Shown here: positions 1 through 25,229 of the stretch, one piece after another
Layout: each line of letters begins with the position of its first letter
Position numbering within the stretch: the stretch's first letter is position 1
Assembly: GCF_036324505.1 (NCBI RefSeq)
Contig: NC_086364.1
Location: forward strand, 21,805,648-21,869,647
From: Eleginops maclovinus
Lineage: Eukaryota; Chordata; Actinopteri; Perciformes; Eleginopidae
Length of the DNA stretch: 64,000 nt
Direction: 5' to 3'
Notes under the pieces: generated by a model
Database searches by the model: none
What the model was told of the DNA's origin: nothing
The model's input: only the letters and a program-made list of their open reading frames with translations
Position numbers and translations under genes: made by a program

Positions 1-379
1 CCATAAGCTTCTCAAGCATTTTAGCACACACCATTGGCTGCCAAAGCAACATATTGTGAGAGTGGTTCACTTTCAACAAGTGTATTGGAAGTGGGACGGC
101 TGCAAAGGAGGTGAGAAGAATCTGAAAGTGTGATGACAAGAATTATGCCGCCATACAAGGATTGAGACACATGTTTTGGACAAATACTTTATTCATGGTT
201 TTATGTAGTAGTAGGAGGTTATATAACTATGACTACACAAGTTAGTCAACATTGATTATCCATGATAGGACGATGACGAGACAGCAACAAGGCCATAAAA
301 CTCTTACCGTTATCATCCACTTACATTTACAGCTCGGAAAGATGTACGCAGCGCTGAAACTAATGAAGTTGCTTTCGCT

Positions 380-2015
380 AGAAGTACTCAGATCTTGTTC
401 TTGAGTAAAGTAGAAGTACTCAGATCTTGTACTTGAGTAAAGTAGAAGTACTCAGGTCTTGTACTTGAGTAAAAGCAGAAGTACTCAGATCTTGTTCTTG
501 AGTAAAGCAGAAGTACTCAGATCTTGTTCTTGAGTAAAGCAGAAGTACTCAGATCTTGTTCTTGAGTAAAGTAGAAGTACTCAGATCTTGTAGTTGAGTA
601 AAGTAGAAGTACTCAGGTCTTGTACTTGAGTAAAGTAGAAGTACTCAGATCTTGTACTTGAGTAAAGTAGAAGTACTCAGGTCTTGTACTTGAGTAAAGT
701 AGAAGTACTCAGGTCTTGTACTTGAGTAAAAGCAGAAGTACTCAGATCTTGTTCTTGAGTAAAGCAGAAGTACTCAGATCTTGTTCTTGAGTAAAGCAGA
801 AGTACTCAGATCTTGTTCTTGAGTAAAGTAGAAGTACTCAGATCTTGTAGTTGAGTAAAGTAGAAGTACTCAGGTCTTGTACTTGAGTAAAGTAGAAGTA
901 CTCAGATCTTGTACTTGAGTAAAGTAGAAGTACTCAGATCTTGTAGTTGAGTAAAGTAGAAGTACTCAGATCTTGTACTTGAGTAAAGTAGAAGTACTCA
1001 GGTCTTGTACTTGAGTAAAGTAGACATAATCAGATCTTGTACTTGAGTAAAAGTAGAAGTACTCAGATCTTGAGTAAAAGTAGAAATACTCAGATCTTGT
1101 TCTTGAGTAAAAGTAAAAGTACTCAGATCTTGTACTTTAGTAAAGTAGAAGTACTCAGATATTGTACTTGAGTAAAGTAGAAGTACTCAGGTCTTGTACT
1201 TTAGTAAAGTAGAAGTACTCAGGTCTTGTACTTTAGTAAAGTAGAAGTACTCAGATATTGTACTTGAGTAAAGTAGAAGTACTCAGATCTTGTTCTTTAG
1301 TAAAGTAGAAGTACTCAGGTCTTGTACTTGAGTAAAGTAGAAATACTCAGATCTTGTACTTGAGTAAAGTAGAAGTACTCAGATCTTGTTCTTTAGTAAA
1401 GTAGAAGTACTCAGATCTTGTACTTGAGTAAAGTAGAAGTACTCAGGTCTTGTACTTGAGTAGAAGCAGAAGTACTCAGATCTTGTTCTTGAGTAAAGTA
1501 GAAGTACTCAGGTCTTGTACTTGAGTAAAAGCAGAAGTACTCAGATCTTGAGTAAAAGTAGAAGTACTCAGATCTTGTAGTTGAGTAAAGTAGAAGTACT
1601 CAGATCTTGTACTTGAGTAAAGTAAAAGTACTCAGATCTTGTACTTGAGTAAAGTAGAAGTACTCAGGTCTTGTACTTGAGTAAAGTAGAAGTACTCAGG
1701 TCTTGTACTTTAGTAAAGTAGAAGTACTCAGATATTGTACTTTAGTAAAGTAGAAGTACTCAGGTCTTGTACTTGAGTAAAGTAGAAGTACTCAGATCTT
1801 GTTCTTTAGTAAAGTAGAAGTACTCAGATCTTGTACTTGAGTAAAGTAGAAGTACTCAGGTCTTGTACTTGAGTAAAGTAGAAATACTCAGATCTTGTAC
1901 TTGAGTAAAGTAGAAGTACTCAGATCTTGTACTTGAGTAAAGTAGAAGTACTCAGGTCTTGTACTTGAGTAAAGTAGAAGTACTCAGGTCTTGTACTTGA
2001 GTAAAGTAGAAGTAC
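380..2015. repeat. 32-bp minisatellite array, about 51 units
   Basis: Tandem units of about 32 bp are built from AGAAGTACTCAGATCTTG and TACTTGAGTAAAGT, with a few recurring variants (CAGGTCTTG, TTCTTGAG, TAGTTGAG, CTTTAG). Within a unit TACTCA and TGAGTA form a short inverted pair. The same unit, inverted, makes the arrays at 25258 and 35757. Groups of variants recur in the same order (480-720 resembles 720-960), indicating higher-order duplication. Confidence 0.95.
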
Positions 2016-2400
2016 CAGAGTGTAGGAATACTCTGTCACAGTGAAAGTATTCTAAATGTTCCTCCAGTGAAAGTAGAAAGTACTCTCCTCTAAATGTACT
2101 TAAAGTAGCGACAGTAAAGTAGTCATTGTCTGATTGGTCCATTTCAGAATAATATCTCTGATATGTTTTATAATGATTGATCATTAAAGTGTTCTCAGAG
2201 CTGGTAAAGGTGCAGCTAGTTTGAATGGCGTTGTATACTGCAGGGTAGCTGCTGGATTTACTGCAGGTGAACTAAAGTCTGATTTAAGGGAGATTATATT
2301 TACCATCATTAATCCTAATCCGCCTAGCAACTAAAGGGATTAGATAATGTAGTGGAAACATAGTACAAAGTAGCATCAAATGGAAATACTAAAGTAAAAA
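2016..2400 (-). mobile_element. hAT-like non-autonomous element body next to the 32-bp array
   Basis: About 370 bp from CCAGAGTGTAGGAATACTCT to GCCTAGCAACTAAAGGGATT is nearly identical, in reverse complement, to 35410-35760. Together with the adjoining array it is a copy of the same element in opposite orientation. The CAGAGGTGGG end seen at 35382 is not evident here. Confidence 0.65.
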
Positions 2401-2684
2401 ATGAACACTATAGTGTCTTGTTATGACGAGGTGTGGAGTTTAGAGCTCAGACACGCATCCTGCATTTCTGGAAAGCATCTGTTGTAAGAAAGACGAGATA
2501 AACCGGGATTTCTTTCGGACTATGTGGGTCAGTGAACCTGTAACACCGGGGGAATTCAGACCCTCTCATAACAGAGCGTTAGGTCAATCACTGGCCTGCT
2601 GAGTGACCTTCAGCACAGAGCTTGTAAATCGTTTGTGTTTGGGAACAATGAGAATTTACGGAAAACGTTTGGTGTTTCACTGGA

Positions 2685-3140
2685 CAGTAAATGTGTATAT
2701 TTACTCATATAAAGTACTATTTTTCATACTTTACTTGAGTATTTCTATGAAAGGCTACTTTTAACATCTACTCAACTACATTTCAGGGGCCGATATTGTA
2801 ATATTAATGCCACTACTACCTATAAAAACACATGGTATGCTGATGATGCAGTTTTTTACCACAGTATTGGATGAGTTTCTGAATCTGGCTCCACATTAAC
2901 ATTTAAATGCTCTTACATTCATCTTTAATAACCAAAACTACCCTGAAGCTATTGTCTATATGACAATAAGGCCCTTATATCTTAAAGGAGCCATATTCTG
3001 CTCATTTTCAGCTTCATATTTGTACTTTGTGCCTCTACTGTGACATGTTTCCATGCTATTAATGTTCAAACAGCTCTTTATTTTTCTCATACTGCCTTTG
3101 AGTCCACCTCTAAAATAGCACTCAGAACCCTAACATTTCC
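2685..3140. mobile_element. Fragments of two non-autonomous DNA transposons
   Basis: 2685-2860 resembles the fish hAT-like MITE with stacked TACTTGAGTATTTCTA-type motifs. 2985-3140 (AGGAGCCATATTCTGCTCAT, then GACATGTTTCCATGC) is a piece of the family also present at 5190, 10280, 55795 and 56683. The rest of 2400-3370 shows nothing I recognise. Confidence 0.45.
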
Positions 3141-3371
3141 AAGAATCATTTTGACTTCTAGAAACACTTGTGGAATTCGTGGTAGAAGCACTTCAGAGAC
3201 AGCTCATGATTCATGGCAGCAGCAGCTACATGTTTACATTGAGCTCGAGCACACTGCATTGCAACAGAGCGAGAGAAATTCTTCAGCAGCAGGAAGAGAA
3301 AAATAAGAGAAAGTGAGCGAGGAAAAACAGCTTGTTGTGTTCCAACAGAATCCTGGTTTTCAAGGAACAAA

Positions 3372-4200
3372 GTGATGCAGGAATGAGTCCTAAAACTAGG
3401 AAAGGAGTCAGCAGTTTAGTTTTGGACTGACAACAAGACATTTAAAGACACAACCTTGGACTTTAAGGACAAGTCTCTTTTGCTTTTGCTTAACAAAACA
3501 ACATAAAACACCTCGAGAATTATCCCAATGGGGAATTAAAAAATAACAAGTGTCTACATGAGACGACTAAACGTCATCTCGCCCAACATTAGCTTCCTTT
3601 AGCTTAGCGGTGGTGACGTGAAGTCATGTGACCGTGCTGTAGTTCCTTTATAGCCCAACATTAGCTGCCTTTAGCTTAGCGGTGGAGACGTGAAGTCATG
3701 TGACCGTGCTGTAGTTCCTTTATAGCCCAACATTAGCTGCCTTTAGCTTAGCGGTGGTGACGTGAAGTCATGTGACCGTGCTGTAGTTCCTTTATAGCCC
3801 AACATTAGCTGCCTTTAGCTTATCGGTGGAGACGTGAAGTCATGTGACCGTGCTGTAGTTCCTTTATAGCCCAACATTAGCCGCCTTTAGCTTAGCGGTG
3901 GTGACGTGAAGTCATGTGACCGTGCTGTAGTTCCTTTATAGCCCAACATTAGCCGCCTTTAGCTTAGCGGTGGTGACGTGAAGTCATGTGACCGTGCTGT
4001 AGTTCCTTTATAGCCAAACATTAGCCGCCTTTAGCTTAGTGGTGGTGAGGTGAAGTCATGTGACCGTGCTGTAGTTCCTTTATGGACCATTTTCATTTAA
4101 AATCCTATGCAAAAGTCATATTGCTTTTATCATGGTAGCCCTTTTGATGCTAACTTCCAGGTCGTCCTTCAAAAATACGTCATCCCTGAACCACTCCATA
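3372..4200 (+). mobile_element. Non-autonomous element A with internal 72-bp tandem array
   Basis: Left end motif GATGCAGGAATGAGTCC and right end motif ATCCCTGAACCACTCC are degenerate inverted ends of the family (consensus about GTGGTGCAGGRA). Between them 3582-4083 holds seven 72-bp units. No coding capacity. Units begin CCCAACATTAGC and contain GTGACGTGAAGTCATGTGAC. Confidence 0.7.
3582..4083. repeat. 72-bp minisatellite array A, 7 units
   Basis: Successive CCCAACA starts fall exactly 72 bp apart (for example 3653 and 3725). Units differ by a few substitutions, such as GGTGGAGACG for GGTGGTGACG. Plus-strand orientation. Confidence 0.95.
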
Positions 4201-4344
4201 ATATTTTGGTGTGAATAAACATGCAGGTCTGTGGAAATGGGTGGGTTTTTGGTAGAAGAAGAGGGAAAAATGCCAGGCCTAGAGAAAGAAGGATGGGAAG
4301 TGCACGTGAAGGCAGGCAGTGTGATGTCCAACAGCCATGTGCTT

Positions 4345-4350
<6 letters not shown>

Positions 4351-4407
<57 letters not shown>
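4351..4407. repeat. (GT)n microsatellite
   Basis: About 28 uninterrupted GT dinucleotides. Confidence 0.97.
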
Positions 4408-4408
<1 letters not shown>

Positions 4409-4789
4409 CTGAAAGTGTTTTACGTCACTGCATGACTCACACCAGAGGAGGCTCCACACGTACTCCATTCACATACACACTAATTCATCCATGAAGGTAA
4501 TGTGTGCAAAGCGCGCCACATGTCTAAAAATACACCAGCATGCAGGAACATACAATGTACTTGCAAAAACATTCATTACTGCGAACGAGCAGAGTAATCG
4601 GAGAATCGAGGGACATTAGACACTCCTACGAAAGAAGGAGAGGACATGAGGACTCTTTGTTGAAGTTTCTCCTGATTGGCCCAAAATATAGATGATGTTT
4701 CTTAGAGACAAGTCGAACAGGTTCCCGTAAAGCCTTCTTAGAAGATGACAAAGATGTTCTGCAATTTTCTCAGTAGAATATAAAACAGG

Positions 4790-5035
4790 AACGAGTCTTA
4801 AAACCAACAAACAAGTCAGCAATCAAGCACTTCCTGTCATTAGTCTCAAGCTTTATGAGTCAGTTAGATACCTGAAATAAGGTGTGTCTTTATTGAACGC
4901 CCAAGAGATGTTCAGGTTTTCATCTGCGACATTAAACACGTGAGACTGTTAAACGGCAAACATTAGCCCCCTTTAGCTTAGCAGTGGTGACGTGAAGTCA
5001 TGTGACCGTGTTGTAGTTCCTCCACAGCGTTAGCT
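4790..5035 (+). mobile_element. Copy of the 72-bp element family with only one unit
   Basis: The left flank (CAGGAACGAGTCTTAAAACC at about 4788) and a single 72-bp unit (about 4962-5025) are present without tandem expansion. This looks like the unexpanded state of the family, or a contracted one. Confidence 0.55.
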
Positions 5036-5189
5036 TTCAACTCTTGTAATTTCATTCACGCTTCAAAAGCCATAAAATATGTGGAGCTTATCGCTGTAGA
5101 GAAAGGTCATAAATACACAAAATGAAAACCTTATTTATTCTTCTATAAGGATTTGCCTGAAATGCTTCCATTAGATTCTTTATTAGCTT

Positions 5190-5465
5190 TCTTTAAAACT
5201 CGCACTTCTATCGGGTAGCACTCCAACACATAGTACAGGAAAGGGCTAAGACATCGCTGAACTGTTGACCAATCACAACAGTGCTGTCCAGCTGACCAAT
5301 CAGAGCAGACTGGGCTCTGGTTTCAGACAGAGGGTGAAAAGAGGAGCTGCAGCACAGGCAGTATGAGAAACATAAAGAGCTTTTTTGATATTAAAGCATG
5401 GAGACATGTCCCAGGAGAGACAAATATGAACCTGAAAATGAGCAGAATAAGTCCTCTTTAAAGTA
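5190..5465 (-). mobile_element. Non-autonomous DNA transposon of the AGAGGCCCTATT family
   Basis: Shared with 55795-56155 and 56683-57012: GACCAATCACAACAG, CTGGGCTCTGGTTTCAGAC, GGTGAAAAGAGG, GCATGGAGACATGTCCCAGG. It ends GAGCAGAATAAGTCCTCTTT followed by AAAG. Ends adjoin TTAA-like bases in several copies, which hints at a TTAA target, but the class is unproven. Confidence 0.55.
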
Positions 5466-6315
5466 ATAGAATAAAAACTGAAGAACTAAAAGGGTGCATA
5501 TTGTACACCGCCTGTTGCTTAGCAGGCAAAGGAGTCACGAACACATGAAGAGTAGAGCTACAGCGCCTCATTATAATGAAATATAATGTGTAGATCGTGT
5601 GATTGAAATCTCAAAATAGAGCAATTTAACTACACCGGCTCCATAACAGTGTGTGACGTGTGTGGAGGCCCCAGGTCAGACAAAGGAGAGGTTAACAATC
5701 CTGATCAACACCCCACATCCAGAGCGGAGAGCCATGAATAACTCAAGTGGGAGGCAGAGCATCTATGTATGAGTTTAAATGGGCATGCAGATGCGTACAC
5801 GTCTGCACTGAAGGTGAGATTTAGCTCTTCGTGAATATGCATGGCTCTGCGAACATATGGCACCAACGCTCTGCCAGGAATATGCCAGGGTGCAAAAAGT
5901 CACGGCCGTCTCTCACAGTGATTCAATGTTTGTGTACAGAGTGTGATTTCTTTCTGAGTGTGAAATCAGAATGCTTCCCGTTCCAACTAGCCTATAGGTT
6001 ATAAAATACAAATTAACATCTGGTTTCATTGCAAACAGGGCCTTGAACTGGTTTAACAGCTATTGTAAACTGCATTTATTTACAGTAATGATGATTATTT
6101 TCTCACTTATTGCTATTAAATGTTAGAAAATAGCGACCAGATCACCCCAGTTTCTCAAGGTGTATTTTTCTATTTTCTCCTGGAGAGCGTGACCCCCAAG
6201 GATGAGAATAAGACGTCCCTTTTCTTTTGATCTCTCGTCGTTTCATAACCACGCCGTGGGACCCCAATTTAAATTGCTAACAAGTGTCTAAATGAGATGA
6301 CTTAACGCCATCATG

Positions 6316-6822
6316 CTCAACATTAGCTGCCTTTAGCTTAGCGGTGGTGAGGTGAAGTCATGTGACCGTGCTGTAGTTCCTTTATAGCCCAACATTAGCC
6401 GCCTTTAGCTTAGCGGTGGTGACGTTAAGTCATGTGACCGTGCTGTAGTTCCTTTATAGCCCAACATTAGCCGCCTTTAGCTTAGCGGTGGTGACGTGAA
6501 GTCATGTGACCGTGCTGTAGTTCCTTTATAGCCCAACATTAGCCTGCCTTTAGCTTGGCGGTGGTGAGGTGAAGTCATGTGACCGTGCTGTAGTTCCTTT
6601 TATAGCCCAACATTAGCCGCCTTTAGCTTAGCGGTGGTGACGGTGAAGTCATGTGACCGTGCTGTAGTTCCTCTATAGCCCAACATTAGCCGCCTTTAGC
6701 TTAGCGGTGGTGAGGTGAAGTCATGTGACCGTGCTGTAGTTCCTCTATAGCCCAACATTAGCCTCCTTTAGCTTAGCGGTGGTGAGAAGAAGTCATGTGA
6801 CCGTGCTGTAGCTCCTTTACAG
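6316..6822. repeat. 72-bp minisatellite array B, 7 units
   Basis: Same unit as array A, plus orientation, with small indels (CCTGCC, GACGGTGAAG). It is followed at about 6955-7015 by the element's right flank (ATCCCATTGGCTTTTCGTCC, AAATACGTCA). The left flank ends in AAATGAGATGACTTAACG. Confidence 0.95.
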
Positions 6823-7461
6823 CTGATGTTACCCTTTTTCTATTACATTTACCCTCCAAAAAATCACAAAAGTGAAATTAATATCTGCAGATTATCCTGC
6901 TGAACAAAATGTAAATATCATAAACGTGTTTTTTGCGACAGATGTTATTTTATCCAATGGAGAAATCCCATTGGCTTTTCGTCCAGGAAGCCCTTGTCTT
7001 CCTGACGAAATACGTCACTAGTCTAGACAAAAAATCTGATCCTGTCACACCTTGTGCAAACACTGCAGGAGCCTTTGTGGTTCCAACTGATTGAAGAGAA
7101 TAAACACACAGAGCCTTTAGATTTAGATGACCTCATGAAGATCTTAAGAAGACTTTCATGAGGAAACAACTGGCTACCGTGTGGAAATGACTTCTCACTT
7201 CCCTCACTTTGAGAATGAAAGCAGGCTTGGACTGAAACGACTTCCTGTAACACTCGGGGGTCAGCAGAGGTGAGGATCATCAATCTCATCGACAACAGAA
7301 CTCCACGTCTCATCAATCCTCATTAGACACCCGCTGCACCGATTTCCCGGACAAATCCAGATAAGACCTTGAACGCCTCACGCGTGGATGTCTGTACTGA
7401 GGGGCAGCATTGATGCAACGTAAGCACTTCCATGGGCATACATGCAGCTCACACCCACGCA

Positions 7462-7505
7462 CGCACACACACACACACACACACACGCACGCATGCACAC
7501 ACACA

Positions 7506-7583
<78 letters not shown>

Positions 7584-7599
7584 TACACACACACACACA
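7462..7599. repeat. (CA)n microsatellite
   Basis: An imperfect CA tract with ACGCACGC and CAGACAC interruptions. Long open frames across it are repeat artefacts. The segment 7600-8190 on its right holds no gene that I can see. Confidence 0.97.
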
Positions 7600-8199
7600 G
7601 CCGGACATCACTAGCATACATAATACATGAGAGAGTATGAGGTGCAGTGTCCTGTTTCTCCTCTAGAACTGCTGACCTGAGCATCTCTCTCTCTCACACA
7701 CACTCACACACACACTACAGGTCTAACCTAATGAATTCAAAGGCATATCCCTGCTGAGTGTGCGTCTACTGCAGTGTGTACCCTCAATAAAGGATCCTCT
7801 TTAGGACTCTGCATTGATCAATTCCTTCCTAATATTCTATTTATAAGACACAAGGTTATACCATCAGTACATTAAGGCCCTGAGGGGTTTTAAGTTGCGT
7901 AAGCAGCTGTGTTGTATGCATTACATCTAACTCCACAATACCTCTTTATTGTTTGAAACAACAATAGAGTTTATTGTGGAATATCTATGAGGAACCTTGT
8001 GTTCAGCGGAGTGAGTAATCGCTGTTAAGACGCTGCTGCCCCCTGGTGGTGGGTCTGTGTCATTACAGTTGACTTAGAAATCATAAACTCAATCCGCTCT
8101 CTGACGCCACCTGGTGGAGACATTCTACTGACCTTTGCTGTGGTTTTGTGAGCATTTTAACTAATGATGACCACTCTGTTTTACTCGACATCCATCGTT

Positions 8200-8392
8200 T
8201 TACTTTCTTTTTTGTTGTTGTATTATTACTGCTGCTATTGTTGAAATGCTGTATGTTTTATTGGGATGTGAATTTTTTTGACCGCATACTTTTGTCTGCC
8301 GCCTGAAACGGACTGTTCTTAATCCATGTAAAGCCCTTTGTGACTTTGTTTGTGCTGTATAAATAAAGTTTGTATTATTACAGTTTGTATTC
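8200..8392 (+). mobile_element. LINE 3' tail fragment
   Basis: TGTAAAGCCCTTTGTGACTT followed by GTGCTGTATAAATAAAGTTT is the typical 3' end of fish L2/RTE-like LINEs (a 'GCTATATAAATAAA'-type tail). No reverse-transcriptase sequence remains upstream. Confidence 0.5.
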
Positions 8393-8676
8393 TAAAATGT
8401 TTTGGACTGATATTATATAATATTTAAAAAGAAAAACGGGACAAACTATACAAAAATTCAAGGTGAGGACACTTTATCAACTTTGAAGGTGATGCATCTA
8501 ATCCAGATTTTGTTTTTTTACTTAGATTTATAACAATATAGCACCAGCAGATTTTTTTTATCATTAATTCCATTTTTAATTAATTATTTATTTGTATTTG
8601 CACTGTCACTCTGTTCTCTTCTCGTGAAAAGATTGTGACAATGTGATTTATTTTGCATAAATGAAGTGTGTATCGG

Positions 8677-8861
8677 TCCAGCAGGGGCTCAGTCAGTAGG
8701 GACTTGGATTGGGAATGAGTCCCGGAAATATGGAGTGTGGACTGGTACTTGTAGAGGTGCCAGTTCACCTCCGGGGGCGCTACAGTGGTGCCCTTGAGCA
8801 AGGTACCGGACACTTTCACTGAGTGCATGTGAGACATAATAACGAGGGCTTCATCCTCCGA
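8677..8861 (+). mobile_element. tRNA-derived SINE, internally deleted copy
   Basis: It begins TCCAGCAGGGGCTCAGTCAG and shares GTGCCCTTGAGCAAGGTACC and GGCTTCATCCTCCGAATAC with the full copies at 26503, 51555 and 53204, but the box-B segment and part of the core are missing. 8862-9540 shows no recognisable gene. Confidence 0.7.
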
Positions 8862-9547
8862 ATACTCCTCAAAAACCTACTGATTATCGCTTCCAAACAT
8901 ATCATAGTGAACATTTAACCACAATTAAAAGAGGAACGTGTCTGAAAATCAAATTATTCAAACTTTGTGTGTTTTTATTTATTTTTCACTCTGTAAGTGT
9001 ACTTTTTAAAAGGCATGAACAGTTTAAAAATAATTCTTTAAACCACAAATCAAACATTTAACCCATGAGGGCGGCGGACCAAAGATACCTGAAGTGTTTA
9101 TTAGCACAGTGTGGAAATAGTGTTACAACATTAGATGTTTTCAAACCGTTTATTTCTTAGTTTTACGACTGTGACAGTAACCTCATACGAGTGAATAAAA
9201 CGCAGTTATTAGAGAAACAGTCTCAAAGCCTCTGATCTGTGCTCGGCTTTCCAGGAATCAAACCTGTGATTTTATCAAAGTGTTTCAGTTCATTCCTCTC
9301 TGCAGCGTGACGATCATCAGTCGTGCTACAACGAGTCTCGGGGTTAATTGACGTCATTGAAATGATTAAATCCAAACGCCACGCAAGGCTTTAAAATCAA
9401 GCCGTTTCAGCACCGCTGTCATCCAGGCTTCAGAAGTCTGAATCACATCTTTAAACACAACATAATAAATCTGTGTTAAAATACACTTTTATACGGTCCA
9501 TTGTTCACCTCAGCCAATGGACCGTTCAAGTGTTTTAAGAGGGGGTT

Positions 9548-9830
9548 GTGAATTCTGGGGGTTAACAGGTCTCATTTCTTACTGGTTTTATTCTGTACTG
9601 GGATTTGTAATGCTTTATGATTGACTTCTGCAGAGAACACATCCCACTCTAAATGATGGACGATTCAAATTCCACTTGGTGGGCGCTAACACGCGTTTTA
9701 ATAAAGTTTATTATTATTATCAAATGATTTATGGTTTTATTGTTTCATTATAATAACAATAATGCTGTGAATTCTGGGGGTTACTTTAAGTCTCATTTCT
9801 TACTGGTTTTATTCTGTTCTGGGTCCTCCA
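9548..9830. repeat. Partly duplicated interspersed repeat; paralogous empty site for the THAP transposon
   Basis: GTGAATTCTGGGGGTTA occurs at about 9548 and 9768, followed each time by CTCATTTCTTACTGG, giving a direct repeat with a period of roughly 220 bp. The intervening block (AACACATCCC...CTCTAAA.GATGGA, then ATTCAAATTCCAC and TTAATAAAGTTTATTATTATTA) is the same repeat that flanks the Harbinger element at 12190-12239 and 13311-13620. Confidence 0.6.
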
Positions 9831-10279
9831 CTGTACCTCATTCAAGCCCATTTTAAAACATCTGAATCGTCCCCAGATACCCCTGGTGAGTCGGCCCACA
9901 TCAGAAGGTGCAGTCAGAGTGGAACCAGATAATAAATACAGATATGGATCTTACTACACTAGCACACTGAAAGCACACACCCTTATTGTAGTCTCACACA
10001 GTAAATATTTGCACGTGTAAATCCCGTCCAAATCTCGTCGCAGGAATGCCGCTCTTCCCGTCGGGGCTGACGTGTCCGATGAGCCTCACATGTTGAGAGT
10101 GGCCGGTGACACAGTGAGAACGTCCCCGCCTCAGATGGTGTTAAACGTCGAGTTGCTGAGGGGCTTCATGAGGTCATTATCAGCCCTTCACACAATCTGA
10201 CCGCCATTCCCTTTTTAAACACACGGGTTATTAATGGCACCGGCATCTCTCAAATGTTCATGTGTCACCGTTTGACCTA

Positions 10280-10580
10280 GAGATTAAAGAGGCCCTCTCA
10301 TGCTTCTTGGGGGGGGGGGGGTTTTGTGCATGTAAATGGTCTGCAGAGGCTGAAATCCCTCACACACACTCCCCACAACGCCTCCATTGGACTCCTTTGT
10401 TTACTTCCGGAACTTAATGACATCACTTTGGAACACTCGTGCTTCTATTGGCTAGCGCTCCAACACATTGTAGGTGGCAGGCTAAGGGGCGGGACATCTC
10501 TAAGCGATTGGCCAATCATATCAATGCCGGCCAGCTAACCAATCAGAGGGTTAAATAATTATGCGACTCCTTTAAAATCA
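10280..10580 (+). mobile_element. Non-autonomous DNA transposon of the AGAGGCCCTATT family, 3' to the rgl3-like gene
   Basis: It starts TTAAAGAGGCCCTCTCATGC and shares GCATGTAAATGGTCTGCAGA, GCTAGCGCTCCAACACATTG and GGGGCGGGACATCTCTAAGC with other copies. A G11 run lies at about 10310. It ends in front of CTCCTTTAAAATC. Confidence 0.55.
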
Positions 10581-10658
10581 AATCAGTGTGTTCACATGTG
10601 ACCGACATAAATTAGAAAAAGTCAAGGAATGTTTTTGGTTTGTTTTCCAGGATCCAAG

Positions 10659-10664
10659 TTTATT
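10659..10664 (-). terminator. Candidate poly(A) signal of the rgl3-like gene
   Basis: TTTATT on the plus strand reads AATAAA on the minus strand, about 230 nt downstream of the stop codon at 10891-10893. Position and hexamer are typical of a vertebrate 3' end, but no cleavage site can be confirmed from sequence alone. Confidence 0.5.
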
Positions 10665-10890
10665 CCACGAGGAAATAAAAGACGTCCGATCCAAATGTTT
10701 TTTTAGCTCCATTCGTCTCTGTTCTCCTTCATAAAGTGCTTCTGCAGTATAAACATAAAATGGTCTTTGGTATCCAAGAATAAAAAGAACGGACCATCTG
10801 AGAGATTCTTCTTATAAAATAATTATTAAAAATTAATATAATTTTCAACGAGAGTCCTGTGCTGGTGTCCTGGGTTCCAGGTGCAGGATT

Positions 10891-24739
<13,849 letters not shown>

Positions 24740-25109
24740 GTCGTCCTGTATCCTAAGGAGTGTTGCTTTCCATCTTGATAGGAATTGAAGCACTTGAAAT
24801 AAACGTCCAGCTCGCGGAACAGTGGCTTTATGGCTGCATGGTGATTTAATAAAAACGCTTTTTTAATGATCCTGTTTGGGACTACATTAACGCGCCTGTA
24901 TCAGAGTGAAAACACGGCTTTCTGCGAGTGAGTGTTAGCTACATCCTACAGCAGCATAGCAGAGTGTGTGGAGCTGTCACAGAGAGAGAGGTTTAAGTGC
25001 TCACACTTGTTTCTGTCAGCGGGGAAATAGTTGCTCCTGATCGGACTGACGCTGAAACTCACCGGCATTTATACAGGGAGGGACTGTGGAGAGGGGGAGG
25101 AGCCAGAGG

Positions 25110-25110
<1 letters not shown>
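24740..25110 (-). promoter_or_regulatory. Presumed 5' UTR and promoter region of the rgl3-like gene
   Basis: The start codon is at 24737-24739. The region upstream holds the 5' UTR and probably the promoter, bounded by a (GT)n tract at 25111. No TATA box in a convincing position was seen. Assignment rests on position only. Confidence 0.35.

Positions 25111-25206
<96 letters not shown>
25111..25206. repeat. (GT)n microsatellite
   Basis: About 48 GT repeats in the presumed 5' flank of rgl3. Confidence 0.97.
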
Positions 25207-25208
<2 letters not shown>

Positions 25209-25229
25209 TGGGGTTGAATGCAGGACTTT

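Noticed and set aside
3582..4083. 72-bp direct repeats considered as a CRISPR-like array
   Set aside because: Units abut directly with no unique spacers, and the setting is vertebrate intergenic and intronic DNA with transposon flanks.
4351..4494. Open frames of alternating Cys-Val or His-Thr across GT/CA tracts (also at 7378-7684, 16041-16411, 24997-25332)
   Set aside because: These are translations of dinucleotide repeats with no flanking coding signal.
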